Shown here one piece after another: positions 1 through 10,877 of a stretch of 64,000 nucleotides of DNA. The notes under the pieces are model-generated. The model ran no database searches. It was given only the letters and a program-made list of their open reading frames with translations, and was not told where the DNA came from. Each line of letters begins with the position of its first letter. Position 1 is the first letter of the stretch. Source of the stretch: Orobanche coerulescens (lineage: Eukaryota > Streptophyta > Magnoliopsida > Lamiales > Orobanchaceae); NCBI GenBank assembly GCA_033398695.1, contig CM065806.1, positions 48,633,001 through 48,697,000 on the forward strand, read 5' to 3'. A program made the translations under genes and the position numbers.

Positions 1-424
1 TGCATAAAGCCTTCGGGCTAGTCAGGCATCAGAATTTATCAGTCATGTTGTTTATACTTGCTAATATATTTAGAAATTAACTTAGATATATTCCGGACCC
101 TCACATTGAGCGAGTTGAAAGCTCACCCCATGTTATAGCCCTTTCAGGTTGAGGAGATCGATGTGGTCTGCACTTGAGTGTGGGATGATCAAACTTCATT
201 AAAAGATGTTTATTTATTTACTATTATTTATCTCAAGCTATGATTTATGAACGAGTATTCGAATTATTTTGATTTCACGTCAAAGTACGTTTTTGTTTAA
301 CGATGACTCAAGAATGTTACTTGCGATTATTAAGTTTGGTTTTTGAAAATGTATTTCCGCTGCAAATTTTTATCTATTCCTTTTAAAAATTAGAAGAATT
401 ATTTTCCTAGAATAGGGTGTTACA
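1..424 (+). repeat. Tek-1 5' LTR, 3' part only
   Basis: This stretch matches 58375-58797 and 60410-60838 closely and ends in 'gtgttaca' immediately before a primer-binding site, so it is the downstream end of an LTR. The upstream part lies outside the window. Confidence 0.88.
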
Positions 425-428
425 TAAG

Positions 429-440
429 TGGTATCGGAGC
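429..440 (+). other. Tek-1 primer-binding site (initiator tRNA-Met type)
   Basis: TGGTATCGGAGC lies four bases after the LTR end. It matches the usual plant Met-type PBS TGGTATCAGAGC with one change (A to G). Minus-strand DNA synthesis of the element would start here. Confidence 0.85.
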
Positions 441-874
441 GGGTCTACGGTTCTGTAGACTCGTTAAAATGGTTTCTTTTTCCAAACAAAAAAAATTCAT
501 TTTCATAAGTAGTCAAATATTTTTATCAATTATGATCATCCATCTCTGGCACTCCATGTCGACTCCAATGTATATTAAGTTATTATTATTCATTATTTGA
601 TAAAAGCAGTTAGCCAGATCAACCATGATTCATGTATTAAAGATGCATCTTAAGTCTATTTTGTATATAAGAATTTTATTATAAAGTATTTGGGCATGCA
701 GTTGTTTTCTTATAAATTCATAAATATATATATGCGACATTTGTTACATCATTGCTAAAAATATCTGGTTCTCAACCCATATATGCAATGTAATTCTTCA
801 TTTTATTTCTCCCTCTCGTTGGGTAAGTACTGAGGGATCGTTGCGTGTGATATACCTTAGGATAATGGCAACTT
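441..874 (+). other. Tek-1 untranslated leader
   Basis: AT-rich sequence between the PBS and the first gag codons. I see no gene or repeat in it. It has the place and composition of a retrotransposon 5' untranslated leader. Confidence 0.5.
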
Positions 875-1235
875 GTGGAAGGTGGACACCCAGCTAAACG
901 AAGTGCAGATAATCTCGGTGATCAAAATGCCAACCTTGGTGCTGGAGCTACTGCTGGTGGTAACGGATGTCAGGATAACCACAAAAATAACATTCTAGAT
1001 CCTACTCAGGCACAAGTTGTGCAACAGTTCCGGCATTTCACACCACCATTATTCAACAGTCGGGAAAGCCTAACATTTGTTGACGAATGGTTCATGCCCC
1101 TCGAGCACACCTTTGAGCTCATTGGGTGCACTGATCCACAAAGAATTCTTTACAGCCAGTATCAAATGGTGGAGGATGCTGGACGCTGGTGGATGAGCTA
1201 CTGGTGTTTGAGGCCGGGAGCCGAGCGTGCTGAAA
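875..1235 (+). pseudogene. Tek-1 gag, N-terminal half (interrupted)
   Basis: This encodes the first part of a Ty3/gypsy capsid protein. The translation has a low-complexity Asn/Gly-rich start, then 'FRHFTPPLFNSRESL' and 'LEHTFELIGCTDPQRI', which fit the gypsy Gag pattern F-x-P-P-x-F followed by a helix ending in a Trp pair (here 'GRWWMSY'). The reading stays open to 1363, but gag similarity stops near 1235, where element Y begins. The missing continuation reappears at 52885 ('MTVEEYERKF'). Between the halves roughly 30-35 residues of the usual Gag are absent, so DNA was also lost when the insertions arrived. The start codon at 875 is the first in-frame Met. Confidence 0.75.
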
Positions 1236-1245
1236 TGGGTAATGT

Positions 1246-2556
1246 TGATGAAAGCGAAAAGGAATTCGTATACGATGAAAACGAATGGTTTTCTGATCTT
1301 GAAGAAGGAGAGATTCAACAGAGGGTCCTTCTACTATATTTATTGAAGACTTGGACAAGGTGACGGGGAAAACTAAGATGAATTATGCTGAGACATATAG
1401 GATAAATGAACGGATCGAAGATGTTTTTGGAAATTTGTTCAACAAAAATGTTGATCGGGATTATATGAATGAGCAGATGAACGATGCTATGAACGCTCCA
1501 AGTGATTGGGAGGTTCAAGAACCAAAAGACTACGATTACATAACTGGTCGTGATCAACTACGTCCTTTTAGCCCTTTACCTGTCGATGGCCCTAAACCGG
1601 ATCCAAAAAAAGCAAGATTAGATGTAAAAGATTACAGAAACTTTGACTTGTCTTATCTTTACAGAGGAGACACAAAAATCATCCCCTCAATTCTCAAAAG
1701 AGCAGCAACCAACATTGAAGAACCTTTCCTTGAAGAAGCATGGTTTAGTGAGAAGTACAAGAAGCATGTCATCGGAGAATACAACAAAGATGCTCTCCTT
1801 GGAATAACAAAGTGGCGAGAAAGTCGTAGATACTTCTATAGGTATAGACTTTGCAATGCCTTACCAGTAGCAGATGTTTATTCTCAGAGCAAGATTATGG
1901 AAGTTCTTGATGTACAAGGAGAAAGAAGAAGCGATCACACATTTGTTTCTATCAACGTACTCTGAGCTAATGGCATGAGGTATTTCTTCACAGAAGCTGA
2001 TTTTTGACTCTTCACTTGAACAATATCGAGGACTTGTACCTCGATCAAATCTAAAAACCACCTGAAAACCAAACAATTGATAATGACATAAGGAATCGTT
2101 GAAGCTATTTATGAAGTCTAAGGTGGTGAAAATGAGAGATAAAGACTTTAAACTTGGGATAGAGAGCGACCAATACAAACTTAACCTCAAGAAACCACAA
2201 TTGACAATACCGGGAATTGAAGACATGGAACCTTACATGATAGTTGAAGAACCACAGTTTGGGGTTATCTACTTGAACGACAATCTCGAGAAAAGGTTTA
2301 TGTCTCTCAAGGAAATCAAGAAGCTCTCTACCGGTACACTTGAACACGTGAGGTCTAAGGTACTTGAGATGATTCGAGACAATTATTGGGGGACGATAGA
2401 GCCAAAGTGTCATACATGGAGGTTGCCAATCTTGCAAGGATGGAACGAGCAATCCTGGATCGTATTAATCTTCGAGATCAAATGAAAATAATTGAAGGCT
2501 ATGTAGGAGCTCGAGGATTACCAGGAGGCGTCATACCACATGTACGACTTGAATGA
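1246..2556 (+). pseudogene. Uncharacterised ORF of element Y (frameshifted)
   Basis: I do not know its function. One frame is open at 1351-1965; homology-like text continues with changes of frame at 2099-2400 and 2401-2556, so this looks like one protein broken by at least two frameshifts plus stops near 2050-2090. Visible pieces: an acidic start with 'MNEQMNDAMNAPSDWE', a middle block 'GITKWRESRRYFYRY' followed by 'SKIMEVLDVQ', a block 'FKLGIESDQYKLNLKKPQ', then 'GVIYLNDNLEKRFMSLKEI' and 'LSTGTLEHVRSKVLEMI', ending 'RINLRDQMKIIEGYVGARG'. From memory, ORFs with this order of blocks recur as 'hypothetical protein' or retrotransposon-linked entries in many eudicots. That recollection is unverified. 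It is not gag, RT, RNase H or integrase. Its position just upstream of PPT and LTR suggests a third ORF or the sole ORF of a large non-autonomous element. Confidence 0.5.
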
Positions 2557-2576
2557 TCATCCCCTTAGGGGGAGAT

Positions 2577-2829
2577 TGTTAGCTTTTGAAGTGATGACCA
2601 TACTTCATAGTTTAGGGGTCGTTTAGTATTGTAAATAGTTAGTTTATTATTGATTTATTATGTAATAAGGAGGAGTATAAATACTCCTCCCACCTCAACA
2701 TTTGAGGTGGAACTTTATTTGTATCATTTCACTTGATATATATTTCGGTTAAAGTTCTCACCACCTCTATTTCTCTAGAACTTTTTCTCTGTAGATTATG
2801 TGTTGATTCTTGATATCTATTTGCCAACA
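2577..2829 (+). repeat. Element Y 3' LTR (253 bp)
   Basis: Starts TGTTAGCTTTTG directly after the purine tract and ends TTGCCAACA. It contains a TATA-like 'gtataaatactcc' at about 2675. The short length resembles copia-type or TRIM/LARD LTRs. No second copy is in the window. Confidence 0.65.
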
Positions 2830-2919
2830 GAAAGCTCAAAACCAAGCGGACCTACCCCTATAATGCATAGGTCCAAAGAGTCTAGCGCCCAAATAGGATC
2901 TAGCAAGGGGAGGAAGAAG

Positions 2920-3929
2920 TCACTTGCTAAGAAACATAAGTTCCTGCTTGTCAATTGGCAACTCCGCTCTGCTTAGATATGCTAATAGGGGGGCTCGCCA
3001 ATCTGCTATTTCATTTATTTCCATCACCGGCCTGACGATGCTACTCCGAGCTGTTCCTAAAATCATTATTGCTCGTGAGCGACAATCCACCAAGGAACTC
3101 CCCATTTTTGCCAAATGATCGGCTCTTACATTTTCTGCCCTGGGAATATGGATCAACTCCATTCTCCTAGTTTTTTAGCGGCCTCTTTTACTTCTTCGAC
3201 ATACCTCTTCATCCGCTCTTTGTTTATTTCAAATTTTCCTCCTACTTGTTGTGTGACTAGCTGAGAATCGGAGTAAGCCACGAGTCGTCGCGCTCCTAAA
3301 TCAGTTCCTAGCTGCATTCCCTTAACTAGGGCTTCATACTCGACTTCATTGTTGGAAGCTTTAAAGTCAAACTTCACTGCGTATTCCAACCGTTCTCCTT
3401 CCAGGGTAGTAAGAATTATTCCATCAATGGATCCGCCCATCGTGGCTGACCCATTAACATGTAAAATCCATTGTCCCTCTGGTAGCAATGGGGTAGCCCC
3501 TTCTAGAATGAAATCTGCCAAAGCTTGAGCTTTAATTGATGTTCTTTGCTCGTATTCTACGTCATATTCCCCCATTTCCACCGCCCATTTTACCAGGCGA
3601 CCTGATGCATTGGGTCTCCACAAAGTTTCTCTCAAGGGTGAGTTGGATCGTAGTTTTATGCGGTAGGCCAGAAAATACGGTCTCATACGTCGAGCTGTGA
3701 CTACCAATGCCAGGGCTCCCTTTTACAAGTCGGAATAGTTCCGTTCTGCTCCTTGTAAACTTCGGCTCGTATAATAGATAAGTTTTTGCTGGTTTGGTTC
3801 TTGCCTTAACAAGACTGAGCTGACCGCCCCTTTCCCAATAGATAAATATAGTACTAGCTCCTCTCCTGGTATCGGCTTGGTGAGCAGGGGTAGTTCGGCT
3901 AGATGCTCTTTCAATTTGTCAAAGGCCAC
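2920..3929 (-). pseudogene. Tat-1 RNase H and Tat-type second RNase H (aRNH)
   Basis: The upstream part (3929-3723 and the start of 3707-3153) is the end of the gypsy RNase H: 'VLYLSIGKGAVSSVLLRQE' and 'YYTSRSLQGAERNYSDLE'. The second part (about 3500-2920) is the extra RNase H found in Tat elements: 'SNNEVEYEALVKGMQLG', 'AYSDSQLVTQQV' and 'AENVRADHLAKM'. The first acidic residue, normally in a 'VDGSS'-like motif, is Asn here ('HVNGSA'), so this domain lacks a catalytic Asp. A one-base shift near 3160 and a stop near 3720 break the frame. RNase H would remove the RNA template during reverse transcription. Confidence 0.78.
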
Positions 3930-3967
3930 ATGTGCTTCGGGGGTCCATTCGAATTTATTTCCCTTTC

Positions 3968-4802
3968 TTAGTAGCTTAAAAATGGAAATCCCATCTCAGC
4001 CGAGCGAGAGATGAATCGGTTCAGCCCTGCGATCCTTCCTGTTAATATTTGGATGTCTTTGATATTTTTTGGAGTGCTCATTTGTAATACCGCTTTTACT
4101 TGCTCCGGGTTGACTTCAATTCCTTGCTCTGTGACCATATATCCTAGAAACTTCCCAGATTTCACCCCAAAAGAGCACTTCAATTGGTTGAGCTTCATCC
4201 CGTATGTTCGCAGATTTTTAACTGTTTCCTCTAGATCTCTTACACTTTTACTAGCATGTCGTCGACATATATCTCCATGTTCCTACCAATTTGAGATTTG
4301 AAAATTTTATCGAGCATCCTTTGATATGTGGCCCCCGCATTTTTTAACCCAAAGGGCATGCGTACGTAACAAAAGGTTCATTTTGATACCACGAAGCTGA
4401 CCCTCTTTCTATCTTCGGGTGCCAGCGGAATCTGTTGATATCCCTAGAGGCATCCATCATTCTGACCAATTCGCATCCCGAAGTTGAATCAATCAGCTGA
4501 TCTATGTGGGACAATGGGTAGTGATCTTTGGGACACACTTTGTTTAAGTCCCGGAAATCCATGCACATTCTCCATTTACCTTGGCTTTGGTATTTCCGTT
4601 ATGTGCCCAGCTTGGAGAAACTTGTCAACCTCTTCTCCAATGATTCTATCCATCTCTGATCCAAATTGCCTTCTCTTATGCTTCACCGATCTTACAGTTG
4701 AATCAATATTTAATTTGTGCTCAACAACTGTCAGGCTTATTCCTACCAGGTCTTCAGCAGCAAATGCGAAGATGTCCACAAATTTCCTTAACAAGTGAGC
4801 CA
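3968..4802 (-). pseudogene. Tat-1 reverse transcriptase (C-terminal and palm parts)
   Basis: The minus-strand translation gives 'CMDFRDLNKVCPKDHYPL' (4568 region), the catalytic YVDDM box at 4269-4255, and the thumb segment 'LNQLKCSFGVKSGKFLGYMV'. Frameshifts occur near 4340 and 4260-4200. The upstream part 'LLRKFVDIFAFAAEDLVGIS' runs to 4802, where Sire-1 is inserted; the matching continuation lies at 16913 and beyond. Tat-2 at 21780-22670 is the sister copy. Confidence 0.8.
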
Positions 4803-6141
4803 TGTAGGTCACAAGTCGTCCAGGAACAAGTCTAGAGGGGGTGAATAGACTTATTGAAACTCTTAAACTCTTTTTCACGAAGAGTAAGTTTCTCAGCTGA
4901 TAGATATGCAAATGACTTAGAGTCGTTTGTATTCAATACGTGCAGAAGTCAGCTGATGACGAATACAAAAACAACCAATGAAACACTTAACAATGAATGC
5001 AGCAGTTAAAGTATGATGCTATAAAACAATAAAATACGCAGGCAGTTATAGTGGTCTCAGAGGTGGGATAATCCTCTACTAATCCACTTTTCTCCAAACC
5101 AGTTGGAGATGAATTCACTATAATTGTCAACCAGTGATAAAGATTACAGTGATTCAACCAATTACAACAGCTTCCAACCAGTGGAAATCCTTGCCGTTGC
5201 AACTCCCTTGACTGCCTTGAACCTCTTGATCCGCGATCCTTGGATGCCTTTACAGTCTTGAACTTCAACCAGTGAAGTACCCCGAACTCAGGATTAAAGA
5301 CACGAGTTTTTGTCTTCTCCAACTAAGAGCTTCTTCAAATATGAACTTTGAGTACTGCTCTTTTCACGATGCTATAGTTCGCATTTTGATTGCTTTGAAT
5401 GCTTTGATTGCTTGAGATTTTATTCGCACCGATGTTGCTCAACTTCAAATCTTCGGATATATATAGGTGTTGATCCTTGAGCATTCTTCATAGCCATTGC
5501 AAATCTTGTAACAAATCCGTCCGTTGGAGAAATAGACTTCTTTGTTTATTTTTCTGAACGTTGCAAGGCTGGATTCCCATATTTTAATCCATCTCTCGAC
5601 CGTTGTGAAGACTTTGCATGTGAGGCGCCGTACCTTTTGAATACAATAAGATTAAAGTCTTGGTAGGTCTGGATGAATTATTTAATTCATATCCTTGCGG
5701 GAATCTCTCCAATATGTCTCTTCACGCTTGTATGTGACTTTCCGTAATATTTGACTATTCAACATATGCTTACGTGGACTTTGGAGTACTTGGCTGATCT
5801 CTTATAAGTCAAGTTGGCTGATGGACAGTCATCTTCTCTGAAGTTTTGACTTCTCTGATGGTGACTGTTTGAGACTCGCCTGATCAGATGACTTGTCTGA
5901 AGTCACTTGACTGCAGTCTGGTCAAACATCTCTGATGAATTTTTGTTGACCAGAACATCTCTGACTTGACTCGGCTGTACTTCTCTGATGTACTTATCTG
6001 TACCTTTGTACTTAGCCGATTTGAGCCTAACTTATTTGGCCTATAGAAGATACTCATTTGGTTCTTCCTTACATTTTGCCAAGTATTAAACATTTGAATT
6101 ACATTAATGACATCATCAAAATCTAACAAGTATTCCTAACA
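4803..6141 (-). repeat. Sire-1 3' LTR
   Basis: On the plus strand it runs from TGTAGGTCACAAG to TATTCCTAACA. It is nearly identical by eye to 15566-16912, with scattered substitutions and small indels. The region 5790-6010, which is U3 on the minus strand, carries several copies of a 'ttctctgatg'-like word. ORFs in it such as 4987-5322 have no protein meaning. Confidence 0.92.
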
Positions 6142-6152
6142 AATTCCCCCTA
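6142..6152 (-). other. Sire-1 polypurine tract
   Basis: On the minus strand the bases just before the 3' LTR read 'aataggggga att', the purine run that primes plus-strand DNA synthesis. Confidence 0.75.
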
Positions 6153-6359
6153 TTTTGATGATGGCAAAACTTAAGCAAATTATTCAAATGAACAGGTTTG
6201 CACTTGAGTGCAAGACAAACTAAAATCAGTCTTGTTTTTGAGACAACTGGGAATTGTCATTCAAAAGACTGTTATATTAATTTTCTCTGTACTAAACTCA
6301 ATGATAAAAATACAGGAAATTTATAAGTACAAAATTTACATAAAAAATATGAAAACAAT

Positions 6360-9300
6360 TCATCTGCCTCTACCTCTGCCTCTGCGAATAGGCTGTGTGG
6401 CAGGTCTGATAGGCTTAGCTCCAATTGGCCTTCTCTTGACTGGGGCAAGGCCGTACTTCCTTCTGACTACAAGGGCAGCAAAGTCTTGTTCTTCTTGTGA
6501 GGAGAACTTATGCTCGTCACATAGCTTCTTTATTTTCCTTTGTAGTGCTAATTCATCCAGTTCATTGTTTTCCAAGGTAGGAGGATCTTTAGGCCTGAAG
6601 GGAGGAATCATGGGGTATGCATTACATCCCTTTGCATGTTTTAGTAGGACAGCCCAGAGATTTGGATGTGCTTCTTCCATGAAGTTAATAAAAGTCTGCT
6701 GTGGGGAGCAATTTGCATCTTGGAGTAACAACAAGATATAAAAATCTCTGATGAACTTTTTCTTTGCAGTTCCCCACATAGGTGCAGCTTCGATAGGAAG
6801 GAAATCTTCAACATACCACAACTCACTGCCTTCCCATTCTAGTGTAGGCTCGTCCCCAATTCTGATCCTCCTTCTTTTGACTGCAGGCTGATCATCAGTC
6901 TGCTCTAGCTCAGCTTCTCCCTTCCTCTTTGCCGATGATGTCCCAGCTGTGATCATTTGGACATCTTGCTTCTTCTTGGTCCTCATCTCTTGAATTCCTC
7001 TTATTTCCCCCTGCTTGCTACCTTCCCCCTGTAACCTCTCTTCCCCCTTTTTGCCAGCATCAACCAGGGTGGTCAATTGCTGCTCCATTCTAAGCATCCA
7101 GTCAGACATGCCAAGGGGCATTCTGTTGTTTGTAGGAGGAGGTGGTTGAAGGATGTTCCGCTGCAGCAAGGTGTCAATTTTGGCATTGATAGACTGCAGG
7201 TCAGGAGTGACTTGAGAAGCAAGCAGCTCTCCAACAGTGTCTTTAACAATATGTCGGATCAGCTCAGTCATCACAGGTGTAATTTGTGATGTCTGTGGAG
7301 AGTGCTCGCCTGAGCCTTCGACGCCTGCAGGTAGGTGTGCGGATGACCCACCTGTCTGCAGACTCCTGTCTGCAGCTGGCATACTAGATGGGGTCTGCTC
7401 TGGGGTCCACGATCTGGAATCTTCATCCAGGTCTGCATCTAGGCTGGTATAGCGGGCAGGAGCCCCAGCCTTGTCTGATGCAGCTTTATTTTCCGCCTAC
7501 TTTTCTTTCTCCTTCTCTTTTTCTCCTTCTTCCTTTTCTTCTTCTTCCTTTTCCAACTCCTTCTCTCCTTCTTCCTTTTCCTTCTCCTTTTCTCCTTCTT
7601 CTTCATCCTCCTTTTCTTTTTCTCTCTCAGCCTCCTTTTCACCTCCATCTCCTTTATTATCATCATCATTCTCATCATCATCATCATCATCTTTTTCTTC
7701 ATCATTATTTTTATCATCTTTATCTTCTTCATCTTTTTCTTTTTCTTCTTCTGCTTCTTCTTGATCAACCTCCTCTCCTTCTTCTTCTCCTTCATCTACC
7801 AGTTCTTCTGTTTTTTCAACTAGAATGTTTTCTTCATCTTTTTCTTTTTCTACTTCCTCTTCATCTTCTATAATAATAACTTCTTCTTTCTCTTCTTCTT
7901 CCACCACTTCTTCTATTCTTACTTCTTTATCTTCAACTTCTTCTTCTCTATGTACAGAACCATCAAGAATAATATACATAATAATATGGATAAATTGGTC
8001 CATGTGAGTTTTAAAATTGGACATGAACCAATTTTCCTAAAGTAACAAAATTGCGTCTGACTCGTTACAAAATTGCATCAGCGCTTCTTCAGTAGCCTGG
8101 GGATACTCCCAGCTACTCACCTCAATGAAATATTGTAGTTGAGTGAAAGAATATGATTTTAAAATTTTCCATTCCTCATAAATGTGAATGAAGGAATGTT
8201 TTAGAGCAAGAGGTTTTACCAATTTTAGCTGCTATATGGATAGGTTGAAGTTGTTGTTGTCAAGCAGGTTGAAGCTGTAGTTCACCTCAGATATGTTGAT
8301 GATCAAACCTGCTTCCTCTTCCTCTGATATGTACTGGGGAGTGAGAAGAGGGACAATATGGGTCTCCAGGCTGGTAGGAGCAGGCTGGTCCTCCAATTGA
8401 GTAGGTGACTTAGCTGCAGGGCTGAAATATTGCTCTGGTTGCTCCTCTTCACTAAATTGCAAACGCCTGGGCCTCTTCGGAGATGATTCTGGTGAGGAAT
8501 GAATTATGGAGGGCTCACCAGGGGCTGGTCCCTTTCTCTTAAAGCGAACAGCAATAGCAGTGTTGTCCGTCTCTGTATCAGACTGGGCTGCAGGTGGGTT
8601 TCGGGTTGCAGCCTTGTCGGACTCGTCTGATGATTCAGGGTATTTGTAGGTCCCTGAATCAGACAGGTCTTTTAAGATCTGAGCTGCTCTTCTTCCGCTT
8701 CCTAGCCTCCTCAATGTTTCTTGGTCTAGATGACCAAGTCTTTTATTGATGTTGAAGGGGTCAGTATTTCCCTTTGCCACACCAAGTTTCTCTAAAATCC
8801 AACTGAGCTGCGTTCCGAACGCTAGCTTGGATTTAAATTTCTTCTCCTCAACAAGCCACTCGGCCTTGTTGACTTCGCGCACCAACTGCCTGTAAATGTA
8901 GTCCGTCCAGTCAATTGGCGTGTCTTGGATTAGTGCTCCCAACACCATAAACTTAGCTGACGACAGTTGGTCGTAGCTACCGGCCATGCCCATGACTATT
9001 TTGTTGGTTATGTCCAACACATAGCGATACTCCTTTTTAATTTCACTCCTCTTGGCGGTTAGCTTCAGTTTCTCCGGTTGGTCGACCGCCTTAATCTTCA
9101 GCCAAGTATCGGCTGCACTCTGCCTAAGGGCTTCAACCGCCACTCCGCGATTTTTCATTCCAAATGCTTTTGCGATTGTCTCCGGCGAGATGTACACTTG
9201 GATTCCGCCGACAGTGCTTCGAATCCCCGATTCAATCACTCGGGCCTCTCAGAAAAACGCAATAACATCCTCCTTAAACAAGTGCTTGGGACTGATATCC

Positions 9301-9461
9301 AAGAATGGGTAGATCCCATTCATCTTCATCGTGCGAATGAGATCGAGCACATCGTTGTTCTCCAGATTTGATTCCAGGAGTCCCTCAAAATCAACGACTA
9401 GGGAGAAAATGATCTGGTCCTTGACTGCCTTCAGATTTACGCCTTCAAAGTAGGATTCCAT
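6360..9461 (-). pseudogene. Sire-1 third ORF (env-like position), one frame with four stops
   Basis: Placed between pol and the PPT, where SIRE elements carry an extra ORF sometimes called env-like. I checked the frame: from Met at 9461 to the stop at 6360 all pieces share one frame, broken only by TGA at 9251-9249 and TAG at 8234-8232, 8039-8037 and 7499-7497, about 1,030 codons in all. Regions in order: a globular N-terminus ('GIYPFLDISPKHLFKED', 'YVLDITNKIVMGMAGSYDQLSSAKFM', 'GTQLSWILEKLGV', 'KRLGHLDQETLRRLG'); a linker rich in Ser, Glu and Pro; a very acidic Glu/Lys/Asp tract (about 7950-7500); and a C-terminal part with 'NRMPLGMSDWMLRMEQQL' and basic patches, ending in repeated Arg-Gly. 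I see no clear signal peptide or membrane helix, so an envelope role is not supported by the sequence. Sire-2 has a homologous, more decayed ORF. Confidence 0.72.
7490..7960 (-). repeat. Low-complexity GAA/GAG tract inside the Sire-1 third ORF
   Basis: On the plus strand this is nearly pure TTC/CTT/CAT-type triplet sequence; on the minus strand it encodes Glu-, Lys- and Asp-rich peptide. Plus-strand ORFs here (7388-7873, 7471-7764, 7825-8007) are its antisense shadows. Confidence 0.85.
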
Positions 9462-10080
9462 TTCTGCAAGATAAGCGATTTCTTAGTGTATTGAGCGTTC
9501 GAAAGGATTTCTGCTTTGTAAATTAGGGTTTTTGAAAGTTTGGTGAAGGTAAAGTGAAAGGGTTTTCCCGTCCTTAAAAGGAAAATGAAATGACGTTGTA
9601 ATTAAATAATTATTTATTTTAATCGATGGTCCACCTTTTGAGGATTTTTAAAATTCAAATTTAGTAATCGGTGGTCCAGTTTTTGAGTTTGAAAATGGAC
9701 GGTTGGATTTTAATTGGTCACAGTGGAGGTCGATTGAGCTTGTGATTGCCACGTGTATTATAAGCATATAGTATTATGCCACTTGTGATCCAAAGAATAA
9801 TATGATACTATTATATAAATAGCAGATAATAATATAATATTCAGAAGTCGGTTAGGTTTAGAAAACTTAGCTGGTTGACCGTTGACTGTTGACTGCTCTG
9901 CATCAGGTGAGTTGACTCATTTGACTTCTCGCCTGTGGTTTTGATCAGCTAGGTTCCTTCGTTTGTCCTTCGTCTTCTTGTCTGCATCAGGTAGGTTCTG
10001 ATTCCTATGATCATCTTAGTCCGTCCTTCGTCTGATCTGCTTCATCTAGCTTTTTCCTCTGTACTAGATTCCCAATCTAG
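9462..10080 (-). other. Sire-1 spacer between pol and third ORF
   Basis: AT-rich sequence without a supported gene. It includes short 'gctgactg'/'gactcgt'-type runs and a stretch 'ataatatgatactattatataaa' that could hold a TATA-like box for a separate transcript of the third ORF. That promoter idea is inference only. Confidence 0.35.
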
Positions 10081-10084
10081 TAAT

Positions 10085-10814
10085 CCTAGTTCTCTACTCA
10101 GCTCCAAAAACCTTTCTTATGGCAAAGGTTTGGTGAAGATATCAGCAATTTGATAGTCTGTGCTGACTATTTCAACTCTGACTCTTTTTTTAAGCATGTG
10201 GTCTCTTATGAAGTGATGCTTAACATCAATGTGCTTGGTCCTTGAGTGCAAAACCGGTTGTTGGTTATTGCAATAGCACTGTTGTTGTCACACCAGGTAG
10301 GAACTTCATTGGCAATAATGTTGTAGTCCCTTAGCTGTTGTCTGATCTATAAGATCTGGGCACAACAACTACCTGCAGCTAGGTATTCTGACTCTGTGGT
10401 GGAGATATAGTTAGAAACCTGCTTCTTGCTATACCAGGATATCAGTCTGGTTCCTAGGAATTGGCACGTTCCACTAGTGCTTTTCCTATTAATTTTGCAT
10501 CCTGCGAAATCTGCATCTGAATATCCTGATAGCTCAAAGTTATCGTCCTTAGGATACCATAGTCCAACATTGACTGTAGACTCAAGGTATTTAATTATTC
10601 TCTTGGCTGCATCTTGGTGAGACTGCTTTGGCTTGGATTGAAATCGTGCGCATACTCCTACGGCATAAGATATATCTGGTCTGCTTGCAGTGAGGTATAG
10701 CAATGATCCAATAAGTCCTCTGTAGTGGGTTGAATCCACTGATATGCCTCCCTCATCTGCATCTAGGTGAGTACTTGTGCTCATATGAATTCTTGCTGGT
10801 TTGGATGATTCCAT
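10085..10814 (-). pseudogene. Sire-1 RNase H and C-terminal end of pol
   Basis: The minus-strand ORF 10814-10347 shows the copia RNase H blocks 'YRGLIGSLLYLTASRPDISYAV', 'SDADFAGCKINRKSTSG' and 'TESEYLAAGSC'. Further codons in other frames down to about 10085 read as the usual pol end ('TKHIDVKHHFIRDHM' and 'IADIFTKPLP' pieces), so at least one frameshift lies near 10350. The domain degrades RNA in the RNA:DNA hybrid. Confidence 0.85.
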
Positions 10815-10877
10815 TCCAAATCTCTTGATTAGATCTCAGGTATATTTGGCTTGATTGATGAAAATTCCATTTTCCAT

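Larger units (their letters stand above)
1236..2829 (+). mobile_element. Element Y: 3' part of an LTR element with an unclassified ORF
   Basis: The segment holds a decayed ORF (about 1246-2556), a polypurine tract 'aggggga' at 2568-2574 and a short LTR at 2577-2829. PPT directly before TG and CA at the far end is diagnostic of the 3' end of an LTR retrotransposon. No 5' LTR, gag or pol is present, so the copy is either truncated or from a non-autonomous (LARD-like) family. The left boundary with Tek-1 gag is approximate. The right boundary, with Tat-1, is sharp at 2829/2830. No TSD could be found. Confidence 0.6.

Noticed and set aside
1246..2556. Element Y ORF as an endogenous pararetrovirus gene
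   Set aside because: I saw no RT, zinc finger or movement-protein motif, and a PPT plus LTR follows directly, which fits an LTR element.
6208..6741. Plus-strand ORF with apparent hydrophobic segments
   Set aside because: It overlaps the well-supported minus-strand C-terminal part of the Sire-1 third ORF.
7388..7873. Leu/Phe/His-rich and Ser/Phe-rich plus-strand ORFs (also 33222-33760)
   Set aside because: They are antisense readings of the Glu/Lys-rich low-complexity tracts of the SIRE third ORFs. No membrane protein is likely.
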